Source of the DNA: CAZHVS01 sp964536015
GTDB taxonomy: Bacteria > Bacteroidota > Ignavibacteria > Ignavibacteriales > Ignavibacteriaceae
Reading direction: 5' to 3'
DNA: 64,000 nt
NCBI GenBank assembly: GCA_964536015.1
Contig: CAZHVS010000005.1
Location: 62,001-126,000, forward strand
The position numbers and the translations under genes are program-made. Under the pieces are notes generated by a model. That model saw only the letters and a program-made list of their open reading frames with translations. It had not been told where the DNA came from and ran no database searches. Positions 24,020 through 33,358 of the stretch are shown piece by piece. Each line of letters begins with the position of its first letter. Position 1 is the stretch's first letter.

Positions 24020-26722
24020 ATGGACGAAGTAAAAGAAAAAAAAATCAGGATAACTAAAGTTGCGGCAGAATATAGTCTTTCTGCTGATTACCTGATTGAA
24101 TTCCTGAAAAAAAAGGGTTATGAGGTTAAGACACATAATTCTGTTGTAACCGATGATATGCTTGCAGAAATTAATGCTCATTTTAAAAAAGATATTGATA
24201 AAGCTGTAAAGCATAAAGAAAAGATTACAAAATTTAAAGAAAAAATGGCTCAAAAAGCCAGTGAAGAAAAACCAGCGAAGAAAACCACAAAATCTGATAA
24301 AGCTGAGATTGTAGAAAAAACAGAGAAGCCAGAAAAAGAAGAAGTTGTTCAAATACCTTCCAAACAAGAAGAAGTTAAAGCTGAACCAGAGATAATTCCA
24401 GTTATGGAAAAACCTTTAGAAGTTAGCTCAGAACCAATTGTGGAAATTCAACCAGAGCCGATTGTGGTTGAAAAAGAAATTCAACCCGAAGTCGTTCCAA
24501 TTGAAATAGAAACGGAAGCACCAAAAGTTGAAGATGTTAAGGCTGTTGTAGAAGAACAGCCGCAAACAGAGACATTCAAGACTGAAACCCAGGAAGAAAT
24601 CAAGAAGATGAAAGGGCTTACAGTACTTGGAAAAATAGACCTTGGCAAAAAGGAAGATGAAAAAGTTGTCGAACCTTCAACAGCCGAACTGGAAGTAGAA
24701 GAAAAAGGAAAGCCAGTAAAAAAGAAACGTAAAAAGCCAAAGGCAAAGAAAAAAGCAGAAACAACAGTTGAAGAAACTGTTACTTCAAAGAAAAAACAAA
24801 AAGTTAAAAAATTTGAAATCGATGACAGGGAAGTCAAAGAAACAATTCGCAAGACGCTTTTAAGTATGGATGATTCTGCGATGATGGGTAGGGCATCTAT
24901 ACGAAGAAAAAAGAAAAAAGAACGTCTTGAAGAAGAAATAAAAAGACAGGAAATAAAAGAACTCGAAAAAAATAAGTTGGTTGTTACCGAGTTTATAGCC
25001 GTTAGTGAGCTTGCAAATCTGATGGAAGTTCCCGTAAGTGAAGTAATTACAAAATGTATTTCGCTTGGTTTAATGGTATCAATCAATCAACGACTTGATG
25101 TAGAAACAATTACCCTTGTTGCTGATGAATTTGGTTTTGAAATTGAATTTGCAAAAGAATATACTTCTGAAGTTCTTGAAGATGATGTTGATCCTGAAGA
25201 AACTTTAAAACATCGTTCGCCGGTTGTTACTATAATGGGTCATGTTGATCATGGTAAAACATCTTTACTTGATTATATTAGAAGTACTAATGTTGTTGCC
25301 GGCGAATCCGGCGGAATTACACAGCATATAGGAGCTTATAAAGTAGATGTCGGAGAAGGAAAATACATTACTTTTCTTGACACTCCCGGTCATGAAGCTT
25401 TCACTGCGATGAGAGCTAGAGGAGCACAGGTAACGGATATTGTTGTGCTTGTTGTTGCCGCTGATGATGCTGTGATGCCTCAGACGGTCGAAGCAATAAG
25501 TCATGCTCTTGCTGCTAATGTACCGATAATTGTTGCAATAAATAAAATAGATAAGCCCGGTGTTAATATAGAAAAAATTAAACAGCAACTTGCTGATAGA
25601 AAAGTTTTGGTAGAAGATTGGGGAGGTAAGTATCAGTGTGTTGAACTCTCCGCTAAAACAGGGAAAAATGTTGACGTTCTTCTTGAAAAAATTCTTCTTG
25701 AAGCAGATGTACTTGACCTAAAAGCAAATCCCGATCGACTCGCAAGAGGTGTCGTTATTGAGTCAGAACTGGATAAAGGTCGTGGAATAACTGCTACTGT
25801 TCTTGTGCAAAAAGGAACTTTGAAAATTGGCGATCCTTTTATTGCGGGAATTTATTATGGCAAAGTGCGAGCAATGTTTGACGAAAGAGGAAAGAAAGTA
25901 TTCAGAGCTGAACCTTCAACACCGGTTTTAGTGTTAGGATTAGACGGAGCTCCTCAGGCGGGTGATATATTTATTGCTGTTGCAAATGAAAGAGATGCAC
26001 ATGAAATTGCAATCAAACGTCAGCAGCTTAAACGAGAACAGGATCAAAAACAAGTACATCATTTAACTCTTGATGATATCTCCAGGCAAATTAGTATTGG
26101 TGGAGTTAAAGAACTTCCAATAATTGTTAAAGGAGATGTTGATGGCTCTGTTGAAGCTTTATCTGATTCTTTAATGAAACTATCTAAAGAAGAAGTGAAA
26201 GTTAAGGTAATTCATCGTGGAGTTGGCGGAATATCTGAAAGCGATGTACTCCTTGCCGCTGCTTCAGATGCAATTATAATTGGATTTCATGTAAGACCAA
26301 ATCTTAATGCCCGCAAACTTGCAGAGACACAACAAGTTGATATACGTCTTTATAACATTATTTATGATGCAATTAATGAAGTTAAATCTGCCCTTGAAGG
26401 ATTGCTTTCACCTGTTATTAGCGAGTCGGTAACATCAACAATTGAAGTAAGAGATGTGTTCAAAATTTCGAAAGTTGGAACAGTTGCCGGTTGTTATGTC
26501 CAGGAAGGAAAAATTCAGAGAAATAATAAGGTCAGATTAGTGCGAGACGGAATTGTGATTTATGATGGCGAAATACTTGCTCTGAAACGATTTAAAGACG
26601 ATGTTAGAGAAGTGGATTCAGGTTATGAATGTGGATTAAGTCTATCTAATTTCAATGATATTAAAACAGGCGATATTATTGAAGGCTATAAGATTGTTGA
26701 AACCAAAAAGAAATTCGATTAA
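24020..26722 (+). CDS. infB: Translation initiation factor IF-2
   Basis: The 900-residue GTPase places initiator tRNA on the 30S subunit. The N-terminal IF2_N-type domain (IRITKVAAEYSLSADYLIEF) is followed by a roughly 250-residue low-complexity linker rich in Glu, Lys, Pro and Val (about 80-330). After a second IF2_N-like segment comes the G domain with G1 GHVDHGKTS (about 408-416), G3 DTPGHEAF, G4 NKID and G5 SAKTG. Domains II, III (INEVKSALEGLL) and IV (C-terminal, with GYECGLSLSNFNDIKTGD) are all present. It continues the rimP-nusA-infB-rbfA-truB operon; the gap to rbfA is 2 nt. Confidence 0.97.
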   Translation: MDEVKEKKIRITKVAAEYSLSADYLIEFLKKKGYEVKTHNSVVTDDMLAEINAHFKKDIDKAVKHKEKITKFKEKMAQKASEEKPAKKTTKSDKAEIVEKTEKPEKEEVVQIPSKQEEVKAEPEIIPVMEKPLEVSSEPIVEIQPEPIVVEKEIQPEVVPIEIETEAPKVEDVKAVVEEQPQTETFKTETQEEIKKMKGLTVLGKIDLGKKEDEKVVEPSTAELEVEEKGKPVKKKRKKPKAKKKAETTVEETVTSKKKQKVKKFEIDDREVKETIRKTLLSMDDSAMMGRASIRRKKKKERLEEEIKRQEIKELEKNKLVVTEFIAVSELANLMEVPVSEVITKCISLGLMVSINQRLDVETITLVADEFGFEIEFAKEYTSEVLEDDVDPEETLKHRSPVVTIMGHVDHGKTSLLDYIRSTNVVAGESGGITQHIGAYKVDVGEGKYITFLDTPGHEAFTAMRARGAQVTDIVVLVVAADDAVMPQTVEAISHALAANVPIIVAINKIDKPGVNIEKIKQQLADRKVLVEDWGGKYQCVELSAKTGKNVDVLLEKILLEADVLDLKANPDRLARGVVIESELDKGRGITATVLVQKGTLKIGDPFIAGIYYGKVRAMFDERGKKVFRAEPSTPVLVLGLDGAPQAGDIFIAVANERDAHEIAIKRQQLKREQDQKQVHHLTLDDISRQISIGGVKELPIIVKGDVDGSVEALSDSLMKLSKEEVKVKVIHRGVGGISESDVLLAAASDAIIIGFHVRPNLNARKLAETQQVDIRLYNIIYDAINEVKSALEGLLSPVISESVTSTIEVRDVFKISKVGTVAGCYVQEGKIQRNNKVRLVRDGIVIYDGEILALKRFKDDVREVDSGYECGLSLSNFNDIKTGDIIEGYKIVETKKKFD

Positions 26723-26724
26723 TT

Positions 26725-27078
26725 TTGCCGTATCGACTTGAAAAAATATCGCATTTAATTAAAGAAGAGATAAGTTTAATATTTCTTCAAAAATTACAGG
26801 ACCCGGCTTTTGGATTGGTAACTATAACGAATGTTAAAGTTAGCGCTGATCTGAAAATTGCAAAAATATACATCTCTGTGATGGAAAAAGAAAAAAGAGA
26901 TGTAGTTATGGAAAAAGTTAATTCAATTAATGGCTTAATAAGAAATCAGCTTGCTCAAAGAATTAAAATTAAATTTGTACCCGAGCTTAAGTTTTTTATT
27001 GATGATACATTAGATTATGTTGAAAAAATTAATTATTTAATAAAAAAAATTCACGAAACAGATGATAACAAAACATGA
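26725..27078 (+). CDS. rbfA: Ribosome-binding factor A
   Basis: The 117-residue KH-like protein binds the 30S subunit and helps 16S rRNA maturation. Family motifs are KISHLIKEEIS at the start, DPAFGLVTITNVKVSADLKIAKIYIS in the middle and VPELKFFIDDTLDYVEKI at the end. The start must be TTG 26725, since the next ATG would remove a third of the fold. It is 2 nt after infB and overlaps truB by 17 nt, so the three genes appear translationally coupled. Confidence 0.93.
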   Translation: MPYRLEKISHLIKEEISLIFLQKLQDPAFGLVTITNVKVSADLKIAKIYISVMEKEKRDVVMEKVNSINGLIRNQLAQRIKIKFVPELKFFIDDTLDYVEKINYLIKKIHETDDNKT

Positions 27079-27970
27079 AACTAATCTTGCTAATTACAAC
27101 TTCGATCATGGAGAAATGATCCTGGTTGATAAGCCTTTTGGCTGGTCATCATTTAAAGTTGTATATAAAGTTAAACAAGCTTTACATGTAAAAAAAGTAG
27201 GACATTCGGGGACTCTTGATCCTTACGCTACCGGTTTGTTGATTCTTGCTACCGGTAAAAAAACCCGGGAACTTACCCAGTTCCTGTTAATGGATAAGAC
27301 CTATATGGGCACTATCACTCTTGGTAAAACTACCATTTCAATGGATGCTGAAACAGATGTAATACTTGAAAGACCGATTGATGGTATAACAGAAGAAGAT
27401 ATTAACAGGGTTAAAGAAGAATTTCTCGGGCAGATAACTCAAGTACCGCCAATGCATTCAGCAGTTAGTGTTAAAGGCAAAAAGTTATATGAACTTGCAC
27501 GCAAAGGTGAAACTGTGCCAAGACCACCAAGAACAGTTACAGTTTATGATTTTAAAATAATCAAAGTTGAATTACCGGAAATTCATTTTGAAATCAGATG
27601 TTCAAAAGGCACATACATTCGCGTTATTGCAAATGATTTTGGTGAAAAGCTTGGTTGCGGTGCTTATTTAAGCAGTCTTAGAAGAACTAAAGTCGGTTTC
27701 TTCTCGGTCGATGATGCTTTCTCTACGGAGCTTTTTGTGCAGGAAGCAAAAAAAGCATTTGCTCATTTGAAAAAACCGGAAGTAAAAAAGAAACCTTTCG
27801 TTAAAAAGAAAGCAGGATTTAAACCAAAGAAAAAAATGAATCCGAAATTTGAAAAGAAAAATGGCGAGTATAAACCGCACGGAGAATTTAAACCTAAATT
27901 TAGACCTAAACCAAAATTCAGAAAAGGACCAGGACAACCAGGGCAAGGTAATTCTGATAAAAAATGGTAG
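27062..27970 (+). CDS. truB: tRNA pseudouridine-55 synthase TruB with a lysine-rich tail
   Basis: The 302-residue enzyme converts U55 of tRNA to pseudouridine. D53 in GHSGTLDPYATGLL is the catalytic aspartate. Other motifs include ILVDKPFGWSSF near residue 20, FLGQITQVPPMHSAVSVKGKKLYELAR and IRCSKGTYIRVIANDFGEKLG. The usual enzyme body ends near residue 235. About 65 extra residues follow, dominated by Lys with Phe and Pro (for example KKPFVKKKAGFKPKKKMN), a basic low-complexity tail. ATG 27062 overlaps rbfA by 17 nt, ATG 27116 is a later alternative, and ribF overlaps its 3' end by 7 nt. Confidence 0.95.
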   Translation: MITKHETNLANYNFDHGEMILVDKPFGWSSFKVVYKVKQALHVKKVGHSGTLDPYATGLLILATGKKTRELTQFLLMDKTYMGTITLGKTTISMDAETDVILERPIDGITEEDINRVKEEFLGQITQVPPMHSAVSVKGKKLYELARKGETVPRPPRTVTVYDFKIIKVELPEIHFEIRCSKGTYIRVIANDFGEKLGCGAYLSSLRRTKVGFFSVDDAFSTELFVQEAKKAFAHLKKPEVKKKPFVKKKAGFKPKKKMNPKFEKKNGEYKPHGEFKPKFRPKPKFRKGPGQPGQGNSDKKW

Positions 27971-28893
27971 TTGTAAATAACATTGAAGGGATAAATAAAG
28001 AACCGAATACCGTCTTAACTGTTGGAACTTTTGATGGTGTTCATCTTGGGCATAAAAAAATTATTGAATTTCTTGTTGATAGCGCAAAGAAAAATTCATC
28101 AAGAAGTGTAATAGTAACTTTTGAGCCTCATCCAAGGATGGTTCTTCTTGATAGAAAATCAATCGGCATACTTACCACCCTTGAGGAAAAGCTTTCGCTC
28201 TTTGAAAATCTTGGTGTTAATATTGTCCTTGTAATTAATTTTAATAAAGATTTTGCATCTTTATCTTCTGATGAATTTTTACAAAATTTTTTATTAAATA
28301 AAATTGGTCTTAAAGAAATAATTATTGGACATGACCACAAATTTGGAAAAGACAGAGATGGAGATGAAGCGAAAGTTAAACATTTCGCTGTAATGAATAA
28401 TTTTAAAGTTACTCCAATTGAACCAGTGCAGATTGATGGAGTTACGGTTAGTAGCACAATAATAAGAAATTATTTGTTGAGCGGGGAAGTCGCCTCAGCA
28501 AATAAATTGCTTGGTAGAAATTATTCCTTTTCGGGAGAAGTAGTTGTAGGCGATAAAAGAGGCAGAACAATCGGATTTCCAACCATAAATATTGAAGTTG
28601 GAAACGCAGGTAAAATTTTACCTTCAATAGGTGTTTATGCTGTTAAGGTTTTCTGGAATAAACACATTTTTAATGGCGTAATGAATATCGGAAGAAGACC
28701 GACATTTAAAAACTCCGACAATGTAATTACAGAGATAAATTTATTTAATTTCGATAAAGATATTTATGGAGAAAAAGTTTCGGTTGAGGTAGTTGAAAAA
28801 ATTAGGGAAGAAAAAAAATTTTCTTCAATAAAAGACTTGGTAGAACAAATAAATAAAGACAAAGAAAAAAGTTTAAAAATTTTAATTAATTAA
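27964..28893 (+). CDS. ribF: Bifunctional riboflavin kinase/FAD synthetase
   Basis: The 309-residue enzyme makes FMN and then FAD from riboflavin. The N-terminal FAD synthetase domain has the nucleotidyltransferase motif TFDGVHLGHKKII (about 21-33), EPHPRMVL, IGHDHKFGKDRDGD and the SSTIIRNYLLSGEV end. The C-terminal riboflavin kinase domain (about 185-305) has GDKRGRTIGFPTINIE, GVYAVKVF and GRRPTF. All parts are complete. The start overlaps truB by 7 nt, extending the operon from rimP. A 48-nt gap then leads to rpsO. Confidence 0.95.
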   Translation: MVVVNNIEGINKEPNTVLTVGTFDGVHLGHKKIIEFLVDSAKKNSSRSVIVTFEPHPRMVLLDRKSIGILTTLEEKLSLFENLGVNIVLVINFNKDFASLSSDEFLQNFLLNKIGLKEIIIGHDHKFGKDRDGDEAKVKHFAVMNNFKVTPIEPVQIDGVTVSSTIIRNYLLSGEVASANKLLGRNYSFSGEVVVGDKRGRTIGFPTINIEVGNAGKILPSIGVYAVKVFWNKHIFNGVMNIGRRPTFKNSDNVITEINLFNFDKDIYGEKVSVEVVEKIREEKKFSSIKDLVEQINKDKEKSLKILIN

Positions 28894-28930
28894 TCCCGGT
28901 TTTTCTGGGGTTATATTGTACATAATAAAC

Positions 28931-28935
28931 AGGAG
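28931..28935 (+). promoter_or_regulatory. Strong ribosome binding site of rpsO
   Basis: AGGAG at 28931-28935, six nt before ATG 28942, is a clear Shine-Dalgarno site, in contrast to many genes in this window that lack one. It fits the high expression expected for a ribosomal protein. Confidence 0.8.
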
Positions 28936-28941
28936 AAAAAA

Positions 28942-29205
28942 ATGACAAAAGAAGAAAAACTTGAAATAATCAAGAAATTTGGAGTTAACGAAAAAGACAG
29001 CGGTAAAACTGAAGTTCAGGTTGCGTTATTAACAAAACGTATCAATGATTTAACTGAACATTTTACTGCTCATAAAAAAGATCATCATTCCCGCCGCGGA
29101 TTAATGATGATGGTTGGTAAAAGAAGAAAACTTCTTGATTATTTAAAAGACAAAGATATTAATCGTTATAGAACGATTATTAAAGAATTGAATATAAGAA
29201 AGTAA
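28942..29205 (+). CDS. rpsO: 30S ribosomal protein S15
   Basis: The 87-residue protein matches S15 throughout: KDSGKTEVQVALLTKRINDLTEHF, the HKKDHHSRRGLMMMVGKRRKLLDYL core that contacts the 16S rRNA three-way junction, and a basic C-terminus. S15 is an early-binding 30S protein. It lies 10 nt before pnp, the classic rpsO-pnp arrangement, in which PNPase and S15 are often co-regulated. Confidence 0.98.
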   Translation: MTKEEKLEIIKKFGVNEKDSGKTEVQVALLTKRINDLTEHFTAHKKDHHSRRGLMMMVGKRRKLLDYLKDKDINRYRTIIKELNIRK

Positions 29206-29215
29206 AGGTTTTGCA

Positions 29216-31408
29216 ATGGTAGTTACAAAAAGTATAGAAATTGGCGGTAAAATTTTATCAATTGAAACTGGTAGATACGCCAAACAAGCAAATGGTTCTG
29301 TTATGGTTAGGTATGGAGATACGATGGTTCTTGTAACTGCCGTTGCTGCCGAAACTCCCGCAGAAGGACAAGATTTTTTCCCTCTTCAGGTTGAGTACAG
29401 GGAAAAAGCTTCAGCTGCAGGAAAATTTCCAGGCGGATTTATTAAAAGAGAAGGCAAGCCTTCTGAAAAAGAAGTACTAAGTGCTCGCTTAATAGATCGC
29501 CCTATTCGTCCCTTGTTCCCTGAATCGTTCTTCAATGAAACACAGATTGTAGCATCAGTTTTTTCTTATGATGGAGAAAATGACCCTGATGTTCTTGGGG
29601 CTGTTGGTGCTTCTGCTGCTCTGGCTATCTCAAATATTCCTTTTGAAGGACCAATTGGAGAAGTTAGAGTTGGAAGAGTTAATGGGGCTTGGGTTGTAAA
29701 TCCCACTCACCAGCAATTAAATGAAAGCGATATTGAACTGGTTGTTGCAGGAACAGATGATTCAATTATGATGGTTGAAGGCGAAGCCAGAGAAGCGTCA
29801 GAAAATGATATGTTAGAAGCTCTTCGTTTTGCTCATCAGGAAATCAAAAAAATTGTTGCTCTCCAAAATGAATTAACTACCGAAATAGCTAAACCTAAAA
29901 TGATAATTGAACCCGCAGTATTTGTTGAAGGTTTGGAAAATGAAGTCCTTGAACTTGCAAAAGAAAAATTTAGTGAAATAGTTGCAACAGTTCTTACAAA
30001 GGATGAAAGAAAATTGAAAAACAAAGAGTTGTATGAATTTGTAAAAACAACTCTTGCTGAAAAATATCCCGAGCAGGAAAAATCAATTGAAAAAATTCTT
30101 CATGACCTTGAAAAAGATTTAATGCGAAAAAGAATTCTGAGTGAAGGTTTAAGACTTGACGGTAGAAACACAAAACAGATTAGACCTATTACTATAGAAC
30201 TTGGAGTTCTTCCAAGAACTCACAGTTCGGCATTATTTACGAGAGGCGAAACTCAAAGTCTTGCAACCATTACACTTGGGACTAAAAATGATGAGCAGAT
30301 AATTGATGGACTAATGAGTGAGTACACAAAAAGATTTATGCTTCATTACAATTTCCCGCCATTCAGTGTTGGAGAAGTTGGAAGAATGACTGGGGTTGGA
30401 AGAAGAGAAATTGGACATGGCAACCTTGCCGAGCGTTCACTAAAAAATCTTATTCCTGCAGAAAAAGATTTTCCTTACACAATAAGAGTTATTTCAGATA
30501 TTCTTGAATCCAATGGTTCTTCATCAATGGCAACAGTCTGCTCGGGTTCGCTTGCTTTAATGGAAGCCGGTGTTCCTTTTAATAAACACGTTGCTGGAAT
30601 TGCGATGGGTCTTATTAAAGAAGGTGAACAATATGCAATCCTTTCTGATATTCTTGGTAATGAAGATCATCTTGGCGATATGGACTTTAAAGTTGCCGGA
30701 ACAAAAGATGGAATTACAGGTTTTCAGATGGATATTAAAATAAGAGGAATTTCTTTTGAAATAATGGAAGCTGCTTTACATCAGGCAAAAGAAGGAAGAA
30801 TGCATATTCTTGGAATAATGAATGAAGCCATTAGCGAACCAAGAACATCGCTTTCACCTTACGCTCCAAGTTTGATGCAAATTAAAATTGACACTGAATA
30901 TATCGGGATGATTATAGGTCCTGGTGGAAAAACTGTTCAGGGTATGCAGAGAGAATATGGTGTTGAAATAGCAATTGAAGATGATGGAACTGTTAACATT
31001 GCTTCCCCAAACAAAGCTGCAGCTGAAAAATGCAAAGAACATATAAAAAGACTCACAGCTACACCTGAAGTTGGTGAAGTTTATGATGGGGTTGTTACAA
31101 AAATTTTGGACTTTGGTGCCGTTGTTGAAATTTTACCTGGTAAAGATGGGTTGTTGCATATTTCACAAATTGATCACAAACGGGTGAATAAAGTTACTGA
31201 TTACTTTAAAGAAGGTGATCAGGTTACCGTAAAATTAATCAAAATGGAAAACGGGAAATTAAGTCTCAGTCGTAAAGAACTCCTGAAAAGAGAACATAAA
31301 GAGCGTCCTCATAAAAAGTCAGAAGAACCTGCTAATGGTGAACAAACTTTACCACCAGCTTCTGACGATACTTCTTTTGATTTCAGAGAAGTACCGGGGC
31401 AGGATTAA
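29216..31408 (+). CDS. pnp: Polyribonucleotide nucleotidyltransferase (PNPase)
   Basis: The 730-residue trimeric 3'-5' exoribonuclease degrades RNA by phosphorolysis. Two RNase PH domains are seen: the first with VTAVAAETPAEGQDFFPLQVEYREK, the second with TRGETQSLATITLGT and the catalytic region SDILESNGSSSMATVCSGSL. A helical linker joins them. A KH domain (IGMIIGPGGKTVQGMQREYG, about 562-580) and an S1 domain (GEVYDGVVTKILDFGAVVEI) close the protein, with a short acidic tail. It is the last gene of the block before the strong terminator at 31416. Confidence 0.97.
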   Translation: MVVTKSIEIGGKILSIETGRYAKQANGSVMVRYGDTMVLVTAVAAETPAEGQDFFPLQVEYREKASAAGKFPGGFIKREGKPSEKEVLSARLIDRPIRPLFPESFFNETQIVASVFSYDGENDPDVLGAVGASAALAISNIPFEGPIGEVRVGRVNGAWVVNPTHQQLNESDIELVVAGTDDSIMMVEGEAREASENDMLEALRFAHQEIKKIVALQNELTTEIAKPKMIIEPAVFVEGLENEVLELAKEKFSEIVATVLTKDERKLKNKELYEFVKTTLAEKYPEQEKSIEKILHDLEKDLMRKRILSEGLRLDGRNTKQIRPITIELGVLPRTHSSALFTRGETQSLATITLGTKNDEQIIDGLMSEYTKRFMLHYNFPPFSVGEVGRMTGVGRREIGHGNLAERSLKNLIPAEKDFPYTIRVISDILESNGSSSMATVCSGSLALMEAGVPFNKHVAGIAMGLIKEGEQYAILSDILGNEDHLGDMDFKVAGTKDGITGFQMDIKIRGISFEIMEAALHQAKEGRMHILGIMNEAISEPRTSLSPYAPSLMQIKIDTEYIGMIIGPGGKTVQGMQREYGVEIAIEDDGTVNIASPNKAAAEKCKEHIKRLTATPEVGEVYDGVVTKILDFGAVVEILPGKDGLLHISQIDHKRVNKVTDYFKEGDQVTVKLIKMENGKLSLSRKELLKREHKERPHKKSEEPANGEQTLPPASDDTSFDFREVPGQD

Positions 31409-31415
31409 GGTTTTG

Positions 31416-31449
31416 AAGAGGAAGTTAATAACCTCCTCTTTAATTTTTT
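31416..31449 (+). terminator. Intrinsic terminator after pnp
   Basis: AAGAGGA at 31416-31422 pairs with TCCTCTT at 31434-31440. An inner GTT/AAC stem continues the helix past one mismatch, with a 3-nt loop, and TAATTTTTT follows. It lies 8 nt after the pnp stop, a good rho-independent terminator for the rimP-to-pnp block. Confidence 0.8.
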
Positions 31450-31707
31450 AAGTTTTGTTTTTATCAACGCACTAATTCGTTCTGCGTTAAGAATATTTTT
31501 ATTGAACGGATGTTAATTCAGAATAGTAAAATTTGCTTAATCGAATTACAAATATTGTATTAAACATAGTTTCTCTGTTTGAAGAGAGCATATATTTTTT
31601 TATCACGGAAAATATTTTTTCTTCTGTGCGTGATTGCTCTGCTTATTGTACAAATACGGGAAACTTTAATAAACACGAAACATTCGTAACAAAGGGTTTT
31701 AACTATT
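31450..31707 (+). other. Long untranslated gap before the RNase E/G gene
   Basis: This 258-nt AT-rich gap separates the pnp terminator from rng. It holds ATCACG at 31602-31607 and CGTGAT at 31629-31634, inverted repeats 21 nt apart, and no convincing TTTG/TAnnTTTG pair. It is probably a promoter plus a long 5' leader; a leader involved in autoregulation is known for RNase E in other bacteria, but nothing here proves that. Confidence 0.4.
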
Positions 31708-33282
31708 ATGTTAAAAGAAATTATTATCAATTCGTCCTCTACCCAGACACGGGTAGCTATAACAGAAGACGGAAATTTAACCGACTTCTTTGTAGATTAC
31801 CCAGAGAATCGAAGAATGGTTGGGGACATCTATCTTGGCAGAGTTGCAAGAGTACTACCAGGAATTAAAGCCGCTTTCATCGATATTGGGATGAAGCATG
31901 ACGCTTTTCTCCATTTCTCAGATATTGGAGAAAAGACAAAAGAATTTCAATCTATCATCGGGGATGATTCTGATGTTGATGATGAAGATGAAGATTCAGT
32001 TTCTAAATCAGATGAAGAAGTTTCCCGTCCTGTTGAAATTCCGGAAATGATTAATGGAATTCCTAAACTTCAAAAGGGACAAAATATTATTGTCCAGATT
32101 ACAAAAGAACCTGTCAGCAATAAAGGTGTAAGAGTTTCCACATCTGTTTCCATTCCCGGAAGATTTTGCGTACTTCTTCCATTTGACAATAAGATTGGTA
32201 TATCTAAAAAAATTTATGATTTTAAAGAACGAAGAAGACTCCGTTCAATAGCAAGAAGCATTCTTCCCAAAAATTGCGGTTTAATAATAAGAACTGTAGC
32301 CCGCAACCAAAGCGAAGAATCATTAACTGAAGATCTTAAAATTCTTAAAAAAACTTGGGAAAGAATTGAATCTGAAGTTAAAACAGAAAAACCACCATAT
32401 CTTTTGCACCAGGATTTATCAACAACCATAAGTGTAATCAGAGATTTCTTTACTCCGGATATTTCAAAAGCATATATTGATTCCAAAAAAGTTTATAAAC
32501 AGGTTAAAGATTACATCTCTTTAATACAACCGGCACTTACAGATAAAATTGAACTTCACAAAGGAGGAAAATCAATTTTTGAAGCTTTTAAAATCGAAGA
32601 ACAAATAAAAATTTTGTTTGGAAGAAAAGTGCCAATGAAAAGCGGTGGACACCTTGTGATTGAACACACTGAAGCAATGGTTGTGATTGATGTTAACAGC
32701 GGAAGATACGCTGCAAGTAAAGATCAGGAACAAAATTCACTTAAAACTGACCTTGAAGCCTCAAGAGAAATTGCAAGACAACTACGTTTGCGAGATATTG
32801 GCGGTTTGATTGTAGTGGATTTTATTGATCTTGAAGATGAAAAGAACAGAAAAAAAATATACGATGAATTGAAAAAAGAATTCAGAAAAGACAGAGCTAA
32901 AGTTTCTGTACTTCCAATGTCCGATTTTGGTCTGGTTGAAATTACTCGCCAAAGAATCAGACACAATATTATTCAGGCTATGTTTGAACCGTGTCCACAT
33001 TGTGATGGAACCGGACTTCTTACAAAAAGATCTCATACTCTTTTTGATGTTGAAGAGTGGTTGAAAAAGTTTAAAGCTGGTTCCAGGGAGAAATCTTTAA
33101 TTTTAAGATGTCATCCGACAATTGCTTCTAAACTTAAAGAAGGACGCATAAAACAGATTACAAAATTACAATTCAGATATTTTGTTAGAATTAAACTTGT
33201 TGAAGATGAGAAACTGAATGTAAGTCAGTTTAAATTTTTATTGAAGAAAACTGAAAAAGATATTACTTCTGAATTTATTTAA
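31708..33282 (+). CDS. rng: Ribonuclease E/G family endoribonuclease
   Basis: The 524-residue enzyme cleaves single-stranded AU-rich RNA and matures rRNA. An S1 domain (about 35-130, RMVGDIYLGRVARVLPGIKAAFIDIG) is interrupted by an acidic insert rich in Asp/Glu (about 85-110). The catalytic DNase I-like domain carries the Mg2+-binding aspartates in VVIDVNSGRYA and VVDFIDLED. The zinc link CPHCDGTG lies near residue 430, with the tetramer-forming end behind it. There is no long C-terminal degradosome scaffold, so it is closer to RNase G than to E. coli RNase E. The transcript is monocistronic or runs toward the transaldolase. Confidence 0.93.
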   Translation: MLKEIIINSSSTQTRVAITEDGNLTDFFVDYPENRRMVGDIYLGRVARVLPGIKAAFIDIGMKHDAFLHFSDIGEKTKEFQSIIGDDSDVDDEDEDSVSKSDEEVSRPVEIPEMINGIPKLQKGQNIIVQITKEPVSNKGVRVSTSVSIPGRFCVLLPFDNKIGISKKIYDFKERRRLRSIARSILPKNCGLIIRTVARNQSEESLTEDLKILKKTWERIESEVKTEKPPYLLHQDLSTTISVIRDFFTPDISKAYIDSKKVYKQVKDYISLIQPALTDKIELHKGGKSIFEAFKIEEQIKILFGRKVPMKSGGHLVIEHTEAMVVIDVNSGRYAASKDQEQNSLKTDLEASREIARQLRLRDIGGLIVVDFIDLEDEKNRKKIYDELKKEFRKDRAKVSVLPMSDFGLVEITRQRIRHNIIQAMFEPCPHCDGTGLLTKRSHTLFDVEEWLKKFKAGSREKSLILRCHPTIASKLKEGRIKQITKLQFRYFVRIKLVEDEKLNVSQFKFLLKKTEKDITSEFI

Positions 33283-33358
33283 TAAATTTTATTAGAATTA
33301 AAAATTTCTTAGTTTTCGATAGTTCATATTTCACTCAAATTTTTTCAAAAGGACACTC

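Noticed and set aside
24280..24960. Lys/Glu-rich repeats in infB as a DNA repeat or CRISPR-like array
   Set aside because: They are degenerate codon-level low complexity inside an intact IF-2 linker, with no identical repeat units or spacers.
24481..25086. Open minus-strand frame of about 200 codons opposite infB
   Set aside because: The plus strand encodes a clear IF-2; the Lys/Glu-rich linker simply leaves few stops on the other strand.
28895..28909. Hairpin CCCGG-TTTTT-CTGGG between ribF and rpsO as a terminator
   Set aside because: The stem has only 5 bp with one G-T pair and no T-run follows; S15 leader regulation cannot be judged from this.
31533..31868. Plus-strand frame overlapping the start of the RNase E/G gene
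   Set aside because: Its end is in another frame of a certain gene, and it lacks a ribosome site and any recognisable domain.
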